From NCBI GenBank assembly GCA_947632375.1, contig CANRPF010000003.1, forward strand, positions 33,099-97,098: 64,000 bases of DNA. The letters are read 5' to 3'. Numbering within the stretch: the first letter of the stretch is position 1; each line of letters begins with the position of its first letter. Both the position numbers and the translations under genes were made by a program. Below are positions 7,051 to 15,563 of this stretch, piece after piece. The notes beneath the pieces are model-generated. The model did not search any database and was not told the DNA's origin. It was given only the letters and a program-made list of their open reading frames with translations. This stretch comes from an uncultured Bacilli bacterium. GTDB lineage: Bacteria; Bacillota_I; Bacilli_A; RF39; UBA660.

Positions 7051-7077
7051 ACTATTATTTTAAATAATAGTTTTTTT
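7049..7077 (+). terminator. Terminator
   Basis: AAACTATTATT (7049-7059) pairs with AATAATAGTTT (7063-7073), followed by T to 7077. Confidence 0.8.
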
Positions 7078-7117
7078 GTTAAATGATGTAAAAAACAACA
7101 ACATATTTCGACATCAA

Positions 7118-7146
7118 TTTACATAGATATAGAATAGTGATATAAT
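7118..7146 (+). promoter_or_regulatory. Promoter of the dockerin glucosaminidase operon
   Basis: -35 TTTACA (7118-7123), 17-base spacer, -10 TATAAT (7141-7146). Confidence 0.65.
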
Positions 7147-7170
7147 TATATTAATATAAGGAGGTGCTAA

Positions 7171-8904
7171 ATGATTAAATATAAAAATAAATTTATTTTA
7201 ATTTTTGTTTTATTATTTATATTTGCTTTAACTGCAAATGCTCAATCTGGTTATACTACAGATAAAACAGGGTTGAGTTTGAGAGATGCACCTTCTACTA
7301 AAAATAGTAAAGTTATTCTAACTATTCCATATAATGAAGAATTTTATATAAGTAATACAGAAGCTGGTACAGGTGGTGGTTGTAGCAATAATTGGTATTA
7401 TGTATATTATAAAGGCAATTATGGGTATGTGTGTTCTTCATTGGTAGGAATAGTAGGAGAGTTAAAAACATCTTATGAAAGACCTTGGACAACTCCTAAA
7501 AAAGCTATTGTCGGTGGAGCAGAGTATATAAGTAATGGTTATATAGCTAAAGGACAATATACTTCATATTTAAAAAAATTTAATGTTAATCCAGAAGGTT
7601 ATTATAGTTTACATAATCATCAATACATGGCAAATTTAAGAGCACCAGCTAGTGAGGCAGCATCAACATATAAATCTTTAAATGAAAATAATTTTTTAAG
7701 TTATGCATTTGAATTTACAATACCTGTATTTAATGATATGCCTGAATCTACTTATAACGCAAATATATATGATACAGGAAGAAAAGAAGCTGGAGTTCAA
7801 GATGAAGCTTTTGAAACTTCAATTAAAGATTTCCCAGAAAGTTATAAACCTTATTTAAGATATTTACATACTATACATTCTAATTGGATATTTAAACCAA
7901 TGAAAACAAATACTACTTTTGATGAAAGTTATTTGGCAGAAAAACCTGTTTGTAGTATAGAAATATCATCAGGACAATGTGATCAAAATAATTATACAGT
8001 AACAGAATCAGGTTGGTGTATCGCTAATGAAGCATCTACAAAATTATTTTTAGATCCACGAAACTTTTTATCAGAAAAATATATATTTATGTTTGAAAAT
8101 TTATCTTTTTCAGAAAGATATAATGAAGAAATTGTACAAAGTGTATTAAATGGAACATTTATGTCTGATATTTCTGTATTAGATAATCAAAGTTATAAAT
8201 CAATTTTTGTTGAAGCAGGAAAAATAGCAAATGTTTCTCCATTATATTTAGCAAGTTTAGCAAGACAGGAAAGTGGTACGAAAGTATCTAAAACTACAAG
8301 TGGTGCAGAATTTACATATGAAGGATATACTTATTCAGGTTTATATAATTTCTTTAATATAGGAGCATCCTCTGGAGAGGAAAATCCTGCACTTGCAGGG
8401 CTAGTATGGGCAAATGGCGGAAAAGGTGTAAATGCAAGTACTGCCCAACCTAGTACAGATAATGTAGGTGATACAGCATCTTCAAATAATTTCTTATCAC
8501 TTTTACAATTAAGTAAAACATCTAACTATGTTAAAGGATATGGAATTGGAACAACAATTGGAAGAATGAAAGAAATAGCAGGTGCAAGTGTTACTATCGT
8601 TGTAAAAGATAAAAATGGAAAAGTATTATCTGATACTGATGTCTTGGGTACAGGTTATACTATTGATATAACGGATGGAACAAATCAATCAACATTTAAA
8701 TATGTAATGTATGGTGATTTAAATGGAGATGGAGAAGTTAATTCTGCTGATTTATTAAGTATGAGACAACACTTATTAGGTACTAATAGTTTAAAAAATG
8801 AATTCTTAGAAAGTGCTTATGTAAATAAGAAAAATGAAGTTAATTCGTCAAACTTATTAAAGTTAAGACAATATTTATTAGGTACATCTAATATAATTCA
8901 ATAG
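7171..8904 (+). CDS. Secreted SH3b-glucosaminidase with C-terminal dockerin
   Basis: A 577-residue exported peptidoglycan hydrolase. Signal peptide about 1-24 (ending TANAQ); a bacterial SH3 domain at about 28-90 (GLSLRDAPSTKNSKV, then WYYVYYKGNYGYVC); and an endo-beta-N-acetylglucosaminidase (GH73/LytD-like) domain at about 310-480 with the probable catalytic Glu in LASLARQESGTK (near 366) and YNFFNIGASS. The C-terminus has two dockerin-like repeats: DLNGDGEVNSADLLSMRQ (about 515-535), a good calcium loop, and a weaker EVNSSNLLKLRQYLLG. A dockerin suggests attachment to a cohesin partner; the next gene encodes a membrane-anchored candidate nine bases downstream. GGAGGTG precedes the ATG. Confidence 0.85.
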   Translation: MIKYKNKFILIFVLLFIFALTANAQSGYTTDKTGLSLRDAPSTKNSKVILTIPYNEEFYISNTEAGTGGGCSNNWYYVYYKGNYGYVCSSLVGIVGELKTSYERPWTTPKKAIVGGAEYISNGYIAKGQYTSYLKKFNVNPEGYYSLHNHQYMANLRAPASEAASTYKSLNENNFLSYAFEFTIPVFNDMPESTYNANIYDTGRKEAGVQDEAFETSIKDFPESYKPYLRYLHTIHSNWIFKPMKTNTTFDESYLAEKPVCSIEISSGQCDQNNYTVTESGWCIANEASTKLFLDPRNFLSEKYIFMFENLSFSERYNEEIVQSVLNGTFMSDISVLDNQSYKSIFVEAGKIANVSPLYLASLARQESGTKVSKTTSGAEFTYEGYTYSGLYNFFNIGASSGEENPALAGLVWANGGKGVNASTAQPSTDNVGDTASSNNFLSLLQLSKTSNYVKGYGIGTTIGRMKEIAGASVTIVVKDKNGKVLSDTDVLGTGYTIDITDGTNQSTFKYVMYGDLNGDGEVNSADLLSMRQHLLGTNSLKNEFLESAYVNKKNEVNSSNLLKLRQYLLGTSNIIQ

Positions 8905-8912
8905 GAGGATAA

Positions 8913-10241
8913 ATGAAAAAAATTAGAGTTTTATTAATATCGTTTTTTGCATTTTTTGCATTTTCTTCTGTTACTTTAGCAGCGGGTAGTGCAAGTTTAT
9001 CAGTAAGTAGTACAAAAATAGAAAATGGTGCAAGTGTAAAAGCTTCTGTTACAGTAAAAAATGCTGCTGCTTGGAATGTAAAAATTTCAAGTAGTGGAAA
9101 TACAAATGGTTGTACACAAATATTTGCAGATGCATCTAGTGATGGAAATAATGTAACAAAAACTTTTACTGTAACTTGTAAAGCTACATCAGTAGGTGTA
9201 ATTAATTTTGTATTAAGTGGTGATATAACAAGTAGTGATGGAGTTAATACAAAAGTAAGTGGTAGCAAAGCAGTTACTGTAACTGCTCCAAGAGCAAAAT
9301 CTAAAAATAATAAATTAAAATCTTTATCAGTAGAAGGCTTTACTATAAGCCCAGAATTTAATAAAGATGTAAATGAATATTCTGTTACTGTACCTTCTAC
9401 TACACAAACAATTAAAATTAATGCAACAAAGGAAGACAGCTATTCAAAAATAGAAGGAATTGGCGAAAAAAATGTTGAAGAAGGTACAAATGTTTTTGAA
9501 ATAATAGTAACTAGTGAAACCGGAGTTAGCAATGTATATAAACTTACAGTAGATGTATTAGATCAAAATCCTATTGAAGTCGTAGTAAATGGCGAAAAGT
9601 ATACTGTAGTTAAAGTAGCTAAAAACTTAGAAAAACCTGAATTATTTGAAGAAACTACTATAAATATAAATGAATTTGAAATTCCAGCATTTATTAATAC
9701 TGTAACTAACTATACTTTAGTTGGTTTAAAAAATGAAAATGGTGATATAAGTTTATTTATTTATGATAATGGAAACTATACTAAATATAATGAGTTTGTA
9801 AGTGCTAGATTAAATATTATATTTCTTGATATGAAAGACGTACCTAAAAATTATATTAAAGAAACTATAAAAATTAATGATCAAGAAGTAGTTGCATATA
9901 AAATAGAAGATAGTAGTAATTATTTAGTATATGGTATTAATTTAGAAACAGGTAAAAAGAATTATTATTCTTATGATCCAAATGAAAATACTTTGCAAAT
10001 ATTTGAACTTAAAAATTATGAAGATAAAGAAAAAGATATGAATAATAATAAATATTTAGTTTATATCTTATCAGTATGTATATTATTTTTAATTATTATT
10101 TTAGTTTTAGTTAATGCTAAATCAAGAAAATTAAAAAAACTTTTAAAATTAAAAAGTGTTGAGTTAGAAACTAAAGAAAAAGAAATTTCACTTGAAAAAG
10201 AAAAAAGAGAAACTAAACCTAAAAATAAAAAGAAAAAATAA
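8913..10241 (+). CDS. Membrane-anchored beta-sandwich surface protein
   Basis: A 442-residue protein with a signal peptide (about 1-23, ending TLAAG). An N-terminal beta-rich domain (about 24-128) is of a kind seen beside dockerin proteins and could be cohesin-like, though it is shorter than a classical cohesin. A cadherin-like beta-sandwich domain (PF12733 type; NNKLKSLSVEGFTISPEF and NEYSVTVPS, about 130-213) follows, then a long beta-rich extracellular region, one membrane helix (about 378-400) and a very basic cytoplasmic tail. It is cotranscribed with the dockerin glucosaminidase, making it the natural anchor candidate. That partnership is inference. Confidence 0.75.
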   Translation: MKKIRVLLISFFAFFAFSSVTLAAGSASLSVSSTKIENGASVKASVTVKNAAAWNVKISSSGNTNGCTQIFADASSDGNNVTKTFTVTCKATSVGVINFVLSGDITSSDGVNTKVSGSKAVTVTAPRAKSKNNKLKSLSVEGFTISPEFNKDVNEYSVTVPSTTQTIKINATKEDSYSKIEGIGEKNVEEGTNVFEIIVTSETGVSNVYKLTVDVLDQNPIEVVVNGEKYTVVKVAKNLEKPELFEETTININEFEIPAFINTVTNYTLVGLKNENGDISLFIYDNGNYTKYNEFVSARLNIIFLDMKDVPKNYIKETIKINDQEVVAYKIEDSSNYLVYGINLETGKKNYYSYDPNENTLQIFELKNYEDKEKDMNNNKYLVYILSVCILFLIIILVLVNAKSRKLKKLLKLKSVELETKEKEISLEKEKRETKPKNKKKK

Positions 10242-10244
10242 TTT

Positions 10245-10276
10245 AAGTAAATACAAATTATGTGTTTACTTTTTCT
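10245..10276 (+). terminator. Terminator
   Basis: AAGTAAATACA (10245-10255) pairs with TGTTTACTT (10263-10271) with a two-base bulge, followed by T-rich sequence. Confidence 0.6.
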
Positions 10277-10304
10277 TTTACTTTATTAAACAACTTGGTA
10301 TAAT
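10277..10304 (+). promoter_or_regulatory. Promoter of recX
   Basis: -35 TTTACT (10277-10282), 16-base spacer, -10 TATAAT (10299-10304). No LexA-type operator is visible here. Confidence 0.55.
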
Positions 10305-10327
10305 TTAAATGAAAGAGTGTGTTTTAC

Positions 10328-11089
10328 ATGAAGATAGTAAAATTTAAAAAAGATAGAACTAGTAAATATAAAATATATTTAGATGATGATAATATTCTTC
10401 TTTTATATGATGATGTTATTATTAAATATAATTTATTAGTAAAGAAAGATTTATCTTCTGAATTATTAAAAGAAATTATTAAATATAATGATTTTATAGA
10501 GTCATATTATAAATCTATTAAATATATTAATAAAAAAATGAGAACAGAACTTGAAGTAAGAAAATTTTTAAAAAAAGAAGAATTAGATGAAACTAATATA
10601 GATGAAATTATAAAAAGACTTTATAAAGATGGATATTTAAATAAAATAAATTATATTTGTGCATATATAAACGATCAATATAATTTAACTAATAATGGTC
10701 CTTTAAAAGTAAATAAAAGCTTAATTAGTTTAGGATATAAAGAGGAAGATATAATAGAATATATTAATAATTATGAATGGGATTCTCGTATAGAAAAGAT
10801 AATTTTAAAGAAAATAAAAACTAATCATAAATTAAGTAATAATAATTTAAAAATTAAAATTAATCATGATTTAATTAATTTAGGTTATTCTAAAGATAGT
10901 ATAAATGAAGTTATAAATAATGTTACATTTAAAGATGATTATGACATATTATCTAATGAATTAAGAAAAGTAAAAAATAAATATAAACTTAAATATAGTG
11001 AAGAAAAGTTAGAATATAAAGTTATAAATTATTTTTTAAAATTAGGTTTTGATTTAAGTGATATAAAGAGGTGTTATAATGAAAATTAA
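10328..11089 (+). CDS. recX: RecX, regulator of RecA
   Basis: RecX binds RecA filaments and limits recombination and SOS activity. The protein is helical, with the three-helix RecX repeats; MRTELEVRKFLKK and IIKRLYKDGYLNKINYICAYIND match the family's RSE-E-x-LRRKG and L-DRFA-Y segments. Length is about 253 residues, as in other Firmicutes. I place the start at ATG 10328; a GTG three codons upstream (10319) is possible. The next gene overlaps its end by 11 bases. Confidence 0.85.
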   Translation: MKIVKFKKDRTSKYKIYLDDDNILLLYDDVIIKYNLLVKKDLSSELLKEIIKYNDFIESYYKSIKYINKKMRTELEVRKFLKKEELDETNIDEIIKRLYKDGYLNKINYICAYINDQYNLTNNGPLKVNKSLISLGYKEEDIIEYINNYEWDSRIEKIILKKIKTNHKLSNNNLKIKINHDLINLGYSKDSINEVINNVTFKDDYDILSNELRKVKNKYKLKYSEEKLEYKVINYFLKLGFDLSDIKRCYNEN

Positions 11090-11366
11090 ATATGATAATT
11101 TACCTAAAAAGACAAAAAAGAAAGTTTATGAAGAATATAGCAAAAAGAATCCAGATTTATCAAAAAAATTAAATAGGTTAATGATTATAACAATAATAGG
11201 TATAGCATATGGAATATTTATGTTTATATATGACTTATTTAGCAAAAATGGAACATTTAGTATAGTATTAGATATAATAGTTTTTGTATTCTGTATTCTT
11301 TCTATTATAAAATTATTTAGTATAAAAAAGAATTTATTAGAAAAATTTTTAAAAAATAAAAAATAA
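11079..11366 (+). CDS. Small two-helix membrane protein
   Basis: A 95-residue protein with a basic start and two membrane helices (about 33-52 and 62-82). GAGGTGTTATA precedes the ATG inside the recX end, so translation is probably coupled. Ending in a Lys-rich tail, it is presumably a cytoplasmic-membrane protein. Function unknown. Confidence 0.65.
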   Translation: MKIKYDNLPKKTKKKVYEEYSKKNPDLSKKLNRLMIITIIGIAYGIFMFIYDLFSKNGTFSIVLDIIVFVFCILSIIKLFSIKKNLLEKFLKNKK

Positions 11367-11382
11367 ATCGATTGATTTATTT
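11361..11382. terminator. Bidirectional terminator
   Basis: AAATAAATC (11361-11369), loop GATT, GATTTATTT (11374-11382), with T run on the plus strand and A run on the other side; serves recX operon and prsA. Confidence 0.75.
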
Positions 11383-11384
11383 TT

Positions 11385-12386
11385 TTAATTTGCTGAAGTA
11401 GTACTAGTATTATAGTAGTTATATAATGTATTAATATATTTATTATAATCACTTTCTAATTTACTATCTTCAATTTTCATTCCTTTATTTTTTCTTAGTT
11501 CAGTTAATGCTGTTATTGAAATTGTATTATCATCTGAAATTTTTTCATCAGCTAATTTTTCTATAATAGAATCTTTAGAATCTTCTAAAGAAGCTTTATC
11601 ATATTCCTTAGTTTTTAAAATTATTTGATATCCATTTGAAGTTTTAATAGGTTCTTTTGTATATTCATTTACTTTTAACTTATAAGCTGCATCTGTAAAT
11701 GCTTTTTCAAATGAATCCTTGTTAAATTTACCTAAAGCACCACCATTTGATTTAGTAGCATCATCACTAGAATATTCTTTAGCTAGTTCACTAAAATCTT
11801 CTTTAGCATCTAACTTTTTAATTACTTCTTTAGCTTTTTCTAATGCTGCATCTTCAGCTTTAGTTTTTTCTTCATCACTCATATCATCAGTTACATCTGG
11901 TGTTATTAATATACGACTAGCTTCGATATCGCCAACTACTTCATCTTCATAATATTTTTCTATTTCATCATCAGTTATTTTTGATTTTGCATAATCTGTA
12001 GTAGCTAAATCTCTATAATAATTTAATTTAATATATTCTTTAAATTCTTTTATAGTACTATATCCATAATAACTTTGAATAGCAGCTAATAATTCATCAT
12101 CGCTTTCATAATTTTGTTTTAATGATGTAATAGATTGATCTGCATAATCATCAGCTTCATCTTCTTTACTTTCGTATTCTTTAAATAGTATCTCTTTATC
12201 AATCATATCGATTAATATACTTACAGCATATCTATCTTTTAATTGCTCATAAAGACTATCAACACTAATCATTTCATTTTCTTCAAAACTAACAACAGCA
12301 TCATTACCATTACTTAATTTAGGTACTTTACCACAACCACATAGTAATAATGTTAACATACTAATTAATAATATTTTCTTTTTCAT
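11385..12386 (-). CDS. prsA: PrsA-like foldase lipoprotein (parvulin PPIase)
   Basis: A 333-residue exported lipoprotein that helps secreted proteins fold outside the membrane by proline isomerisation. The signal MKKKILLISMLTLLLCGCG has a lipobox before Cys 17 or 19. A parvulin core at about 150-255 shows ASRILITPD, LAKEYSSDDATKSNGGALG and FKTAFTDAAY-like segments, followed by a helical C-terminus. Flanking helical regions match the PrsA/SurA N and C lobes. It would serve the many secreted proteins encoded in this window. Confidence 0.9.
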   Translation of the reverse strand: MKKKILLISMLTLLLCGCGKVPKLSNGNDAVVSFEENEMISVDSLYEQLKDRYAVSILIDMIDKEILFKEYESKEDEADDYADQSITSLKQNYESDDELLAAIQSYYGYSTIKEFKEYIKLNYYRDLATTDYAKSKITDDEIEKYYEDEVVGDIEASRILITPDVTDDMSDEEKTKAEDAALEKAKEVIKKLDAKEDFSELAKEYSSDDATKSNGGALGKFNKDSFEKAFTDAAYKLKVNEYTKEPIKTSNGYQIILKTKEYDKASLEDSKDSIIEKLADEKISDDNTISITALTELRKNKGMKIEDSKLESDYNKYINTLYNYYNTSTTSAN

Positions 12387-12410
12387 CTTATCCTCCCAAA
12401 TACATCTTAT

Positions 12411-12439
12411 ATTATAACTTGTTATTTTTAAAATTACAA
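12411..12439 (-). promoter_or_regulatory. Promoter of prsA
   Basis: Minus strand -35 TTGTAA (12439-12434), 17-base spacer, -10 TATAAT (12416-12411), 25 bases before the ATG; GGAGGATAAG is the ribosome site. Confidence 0.65.
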
Positions 12440-12504
12440 TAAAATACTCACAAAAATACTAATTTAACCATAAAATAAAGTGAGTAATGAAAAGGAGGGT
12501 TTTT

Positions 12505-12612
12505 ATGAACGGAACTTGTGGAAATAGTTGTGGAAATAGTGGAATTAGTGCAGCAGCATTTATATTAGTATTATTTATTTTATTAATAATCATTGTAGGT
12601 GCGTTTATTTAA
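12505..12612 (+). CDS. Tiny membrane protein, YjcZ-like
   Basis: A 35-residue peptide with a Gly/Cys/Asn-rich head (NGTCGNSCGNSG) and one hydrophobic helix ending VGAFI. This resembles the tiny YjcZ family (PF09680), whose members end in FALIVVLFILLIIVGA-like helices and are associated with spores in Bacillus. Sporulation cannot be judged here. AAAGGAGGG precedes the ATG. It sits immediately before a second peptide of the same design. Confidence 0.65.
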   Translation: MNGTCGNSCGNSGISAAAFILVLFILLIIIVGAFI

Positions 12613-12623
12613 GGAGGTAAATT

Positions 12624-12749
12624 ATGTCTAAATTAACGTGCAATAACAATAATAATAACAGCAATAATAGTAACTATAGCAATTTTTTTATAATACTAGT
12701 TTTATTTATATTATTAGCTATTATTGTTAGTGCTGTATTTAATTATTAA
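12624..12749 (+). CDS. Tiny Asn-rich membrane protein
   Basis: A 41-residue peptide: an Asn/Ser-rich soluble head (MSKLTCNNNNNNSNNS) with one cysteine, then one helix (FFIILVLFILLAIIVSAVF). AAGGAGGT gives a strong ribosome site, and the spacing from the previous peptide (11 bases) and a shared terminator indicate one small transcript. Function unknown. Confidence 0.6.
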   Translation: MSKLTCNNNNNNSNNSNYSNFFIILVLFILLAIIVSAVFNY

Positions 12750-12771
12750 GAGGTATAAACCTCTTTTTTTT
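12748..12771 (+). terminator. Terminator of the tiny-peptide operon
   Basis: AAGAGGT (12748-12754), loop ATAA, ACCTCTT (12759-12765) and a run of T. Confidence 0.85.
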
Positions 12772-12815
12772 TAAAACTTAATATGATAAAATTAGTATAA
12801 TAGAAGGTGATTCAT

Positions 12816-14570
12816 TTGTTTGGACAATTATTAGATGTATACGATAATTACGTTATAATAGAAAATAAAACAGGTGTAATAGATTCTAACTATTTAAACT
12901 TACATGTTGTTTTTAGCGATAATTTTAGAAAGATAGTTGGTGAAATAGTTTCTATTGATAAAAAAGAAATAAAAATCTTAATAGTAGGCGAAATAACTGA
13001 AAATGGTTTTATAAATGGAGTAGTTAGAAAACCTAATTTAAGTGGTGGATGTAGAATAATATATAAAAGTGAAGTAGAATCTTTTTTAGGAAGCCAAGAT
13101 ATTGATAATAAAGAATCGTTTTATATTGGTAAATCACTTATATATGATGGATTTAATGTAACAGGAGACTTTAATGATTTCTTTTCAAATCACTTTGCAA
13201 TATTAGGTAATACCGGTAGTGGAAAAAGTTGTGCAGTTGCACGTATACTACAAAATATTTTTTATAAGAGTAGTAGCAATATGCCAAAACAAGCTCATAT
13301 AGTTTTATTTGATGTTTATGGTGAATATAATAGAGCTTTTGAATCTTTAAATAGTATAAATGATATGGGATTTAAAAATTACTCTACTAAAATTGATTTA
13401 TCTGAAGGAGCTTTAGTTAATATACCAGCTTATTTTTTAGGAGTAGATGATTTAGCTTTACTTTTAAATGTAACTTCTACAAATCAATTACCAATTATAG
13501 AAAAAACATTAAAGTTAGTATATATATTTAAAAATACTGATGAAAATATTAGTCAATATAAAGATAACATTATAGCAGAGTGTGTTCTTGATATATTAAC
13601 AAGTGGTAGAACAAGTACTCAAATAAGAGATCAAGTAATAGCAGTTTTATCTAGATATAATACACCATCTTTAAATCTTGATACAGAAATTGTTCAACCG
13701 GGTTATACTAGAACTATAAGACATTGTTTAAATATTGATCAACAAGGTAAAATGAATTCTGTTCAATATGTAGTAGATTTATTAAATGAATATCAAAAAT
13801 TAGATTTAGGACAAATTAAAGCTGCACCACATTTTGTTTATAATTTAGACGATATTTATTATGCTTTAGAATTTGCATTAATTAGTGAAGGTGTTTTAAA
13901 AAGTGATAAATTATTTGATGAATATAATCAATTAAAAGTAAGATTACAACAAATAATAAATAGTGATGATAAACAAATATTTAATGTAACAGATTATGTT
14001 TCTAAAAATGATTTTGTTAGAAATTTATTTAGTTTAGGAAAAAATTATCAAGTAATAAATTTTAATCTTAATCATATAGATGAAAGACTTGCTAAAAAGA
14101 TAACAAAGATATATTCAAAATTATTTTTTGATTTTGCAACTTCATTAAATGATAGAGGCAGCTATCCAATTAATATTATTTTAGAAGAAGCACATAGATA
14201 TGTTCAAAAAGATACAGATATAGATATATTAGGATATAATATATTCGATAGAATCACAAAAGAAGGAAGAAAATATGGAGTAATATTAGGTATGATTACA
14301 CAACGACCTAGTGAATTGTCTATTACTGCATTAAGTCAATGTTCTAATTTTGTTGTTTTAAGAATGTTTTATCCTGATGATTTAGATATTATAAAATCTA
14401 TAACTAGTAATTTAGGAGATTCTATATTTGAAAGAGTTAAAAACTTTTCACCAGGTAATGCTTTAGTATTTGGTGTTGCATTTAAGTTACCTTTATTAGT
14501 TAAGTTAGAGTTACCTAATCCAATGCCGGAAAGTACTAGTGTAAATATTAGTAGTGTTTGGTATAAATAA
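12816..14570 (+). CDS. HerA-like FtsK/HerA superfamily ATPase
   Basis: A 584-residue ATPase of the HerA/DUF87 type. An N-terminal HAS-like beta barrel (about 1-85) precedes Walker A GNTGSGKS (about 130) and Walker B INIILEEAHRY (about 451); motifs KEGRKYGV and TQRPSELS follow, as in HerA helicases. In archaea and many bacteria HerA works with NurA in DNA end resection, or is used as a motor in defence systems; no nuclease partner is adjacent. I choose TTG 12816 because AGAAGGTGAT sits at the correct distance; GTG 12807 would lie within the ribosome site. Confidence 0.85.
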   Translation: MFGQLLDVYDNYVIIENKTGVIDSNYLNLHVVFSDNFRKIVGEIVSIDKKEIKILIVGEITENGFINGVVRKPNLSGGCRIIYKSEVESFLGSQDIDNKESFYIGKSLIYDGFNVTGDFNDFFSNHFAILGNTGSGKSCAVARILQNIFYKSSSNMPKQAHIVLFDVYGEYNRAFESLNSINDMGFKNYSTKIDLSEGALVNIPAYFLGVDDLALLLNVTSTNQLPIIEKTLKLVYIFKNTDENISQYKDNIIAECVLDILTSGRTSTQIRDQVIAVLSRYNTPSLNLDTEIVQPGYTRTIRHCLNIDQQGKMNSVQYVVDLLNEYQKLDLGQIKAAPHFVYNLDDIYYALEFALISEGVLKSDKLFDEYNQLKVRLQQIINSDDKQIFNVTDYVSKNDFVRNLFSLGKNYQVINFNLNHIDERLAKKITKIYSKLFFDFATSLNDRGSYPINIILEEAHRYVQKDTDIDILGYNIFDRITKEGRKYGVILGMITQRPSELSITALSQCSNFVVLRMFYPDDLDIIKSITSNLGDSIFERVKNFSPGNALVFGVAFKLPLLVKLELPNPMPESTSVNISSVWYK

Positions 14571-14575
14571 AAAAA

Positions 14576-14598
14576 CTTCAGTTAGCTGAAGCTTTTTT
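14576..14598 (+). terminator. Terminator of the HerA-like gene
   Basis: CTTCAG (14576-14581), loop TTAG, CTGAAG (14586-14591), followed by T run to 14598. It overlaps the last codons of the convergent rpmB gene. Confidence 0.75.
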
Positions 14599-14751
14599 TA
14601 TAGTCTTATATTCTCTAGCAGTTAATTTAACTTTTTGTCCATTAATAGTATAAGTTTGTAAATTTGTATTTTGATGCATTTTAGTTGCATTTAAAGCATG
14701 AGAACGTTTATTTCCAAATAAAGGTTTTTTTGTTGATATTTTTTTTGCCAT
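14578..14751 (-). CDS. rpmB: 50S ribosomal protein L28
   Basis: A 57-residue protein starting MAKKISTKKPLFGNKRSHALNA. The RSHALNATK motif is diagnostic of bL28, and the C-terminal NGQKVKLTAREYKTIKK matches the family. The usual zinc-binding CxxC pairs are absent (ISTKKP replaces CDICGK), so this is the cysteine-free form. AAGGAGGG precedes the ATG. A single gene, convergent with the HerA-like gene. Confidence 0.92.
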   Translation of the reverse strand: MAKKISTKKPLFGNKRSHALNATKMHQNTNLQTYTINGQKVKLTAREYKTIKKASAN

Positions 14752-14823
14752 AATATATTCCCTCCTTAAATAGAATTCTAGTTGAGTTTATCATAAAAAA
14801 AATTAAAAGTCAATCTAAAATAG

Positions 14824-15495
14824 CTATATATGTTTTTTATATATTTTAATTATTTCTTCAGCTTCTAATACTGAGTCATTTGTATGAAAATTTTCAAATA
14901 TTATTTTTTGTTTTAAAAATATAAGAATTTTTTTTAAATCTTTTAAAGACATATTATCTATTGAATTAATATCTATTATAGAATCTTTATCTATTATTTT
15001 TTTATTTATTATTTTTTTAGTTTTATTAGATATTTTTAAATTTTTATTAATTTCTTTATTTTCATCTAATATTTTATTTTTATCTAATTCTTCTATATTA
15101 AAATATATTATATTTTTATTTATATCTTGTTTTAATATATGTATATTATATATATTTTTCAAAGTATTTATTGTTAATAAACTAGAAATTATTAACATGA
15201 TTTTTGTTAGAATAATATTACATGTTAAAGATAAAATAAATATTATTAAGTATAATAATAAGTAATGTTTTTCTATTTTTAAATTATTATTTAAAATTTT
15301 TATTATATTTTTATCTAATTTATAAAAATTATCTAACATAATATTATTTAATTTAATTTTAATATCTTTAGTTAATCTTAATTTTTGTTTAGTTTTATTA
15401 GCATACTTAATAATTATATTATAATCTTTAATTTTATAATTTAATATAAAAGTATCTTTATCTATATTTGATACATATTTGCTATAATCTTTCAT
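14824..15495 (-). CDS. Hypothetical two-helix membrane protein
   Basis: A 223-residue protein extremely rich in Asn, Ile and Lys. Two hydrophobic helices form a hairpin at about 78-115; both flanks are hydrophilic and probably cytoplasmic, and a helical C-terminal part includes NMSLKDLKKILIFLKQ. AAGGAACAT precedes the ATG, and the gene is divergent from dnaE. I do not recognise a family. Ordinary codon use suggests it is real. Confidence 0.6.
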   Translation of the reverse strand: MKDYSKYVSNIDKDTFILNYKIKDYNIIIKYANKTKQKLRLTKDIKIKLNNIMLDNFYKLDKNIIKILNNNLKIEKHYLLLYLIIFILSLTCNIILTKIMLIISSLLTINTLKNIYNIHILKQDINKNIIYFNIEELDKNKILDENKEINKNLKISNKTKKIINKKIIDKDSIIDINSIDNMSLKDLKKILIFLKQKIIFENFHTNDSVLEAEEIIKIYKKHI

Positions 15496-15563
15496 ATGTT
15501 CCTTTCTTAAAACATATTAAAAATTATGCTATTTTATTATATAATATTCTTGAGGTGACTAAT

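Noticed and set aside
12807-12815. GTG start for the HerA-like gene
   Set aside because: This GTG is part of the AGAAGGTGAT ribosome site for the TTG at 12816.
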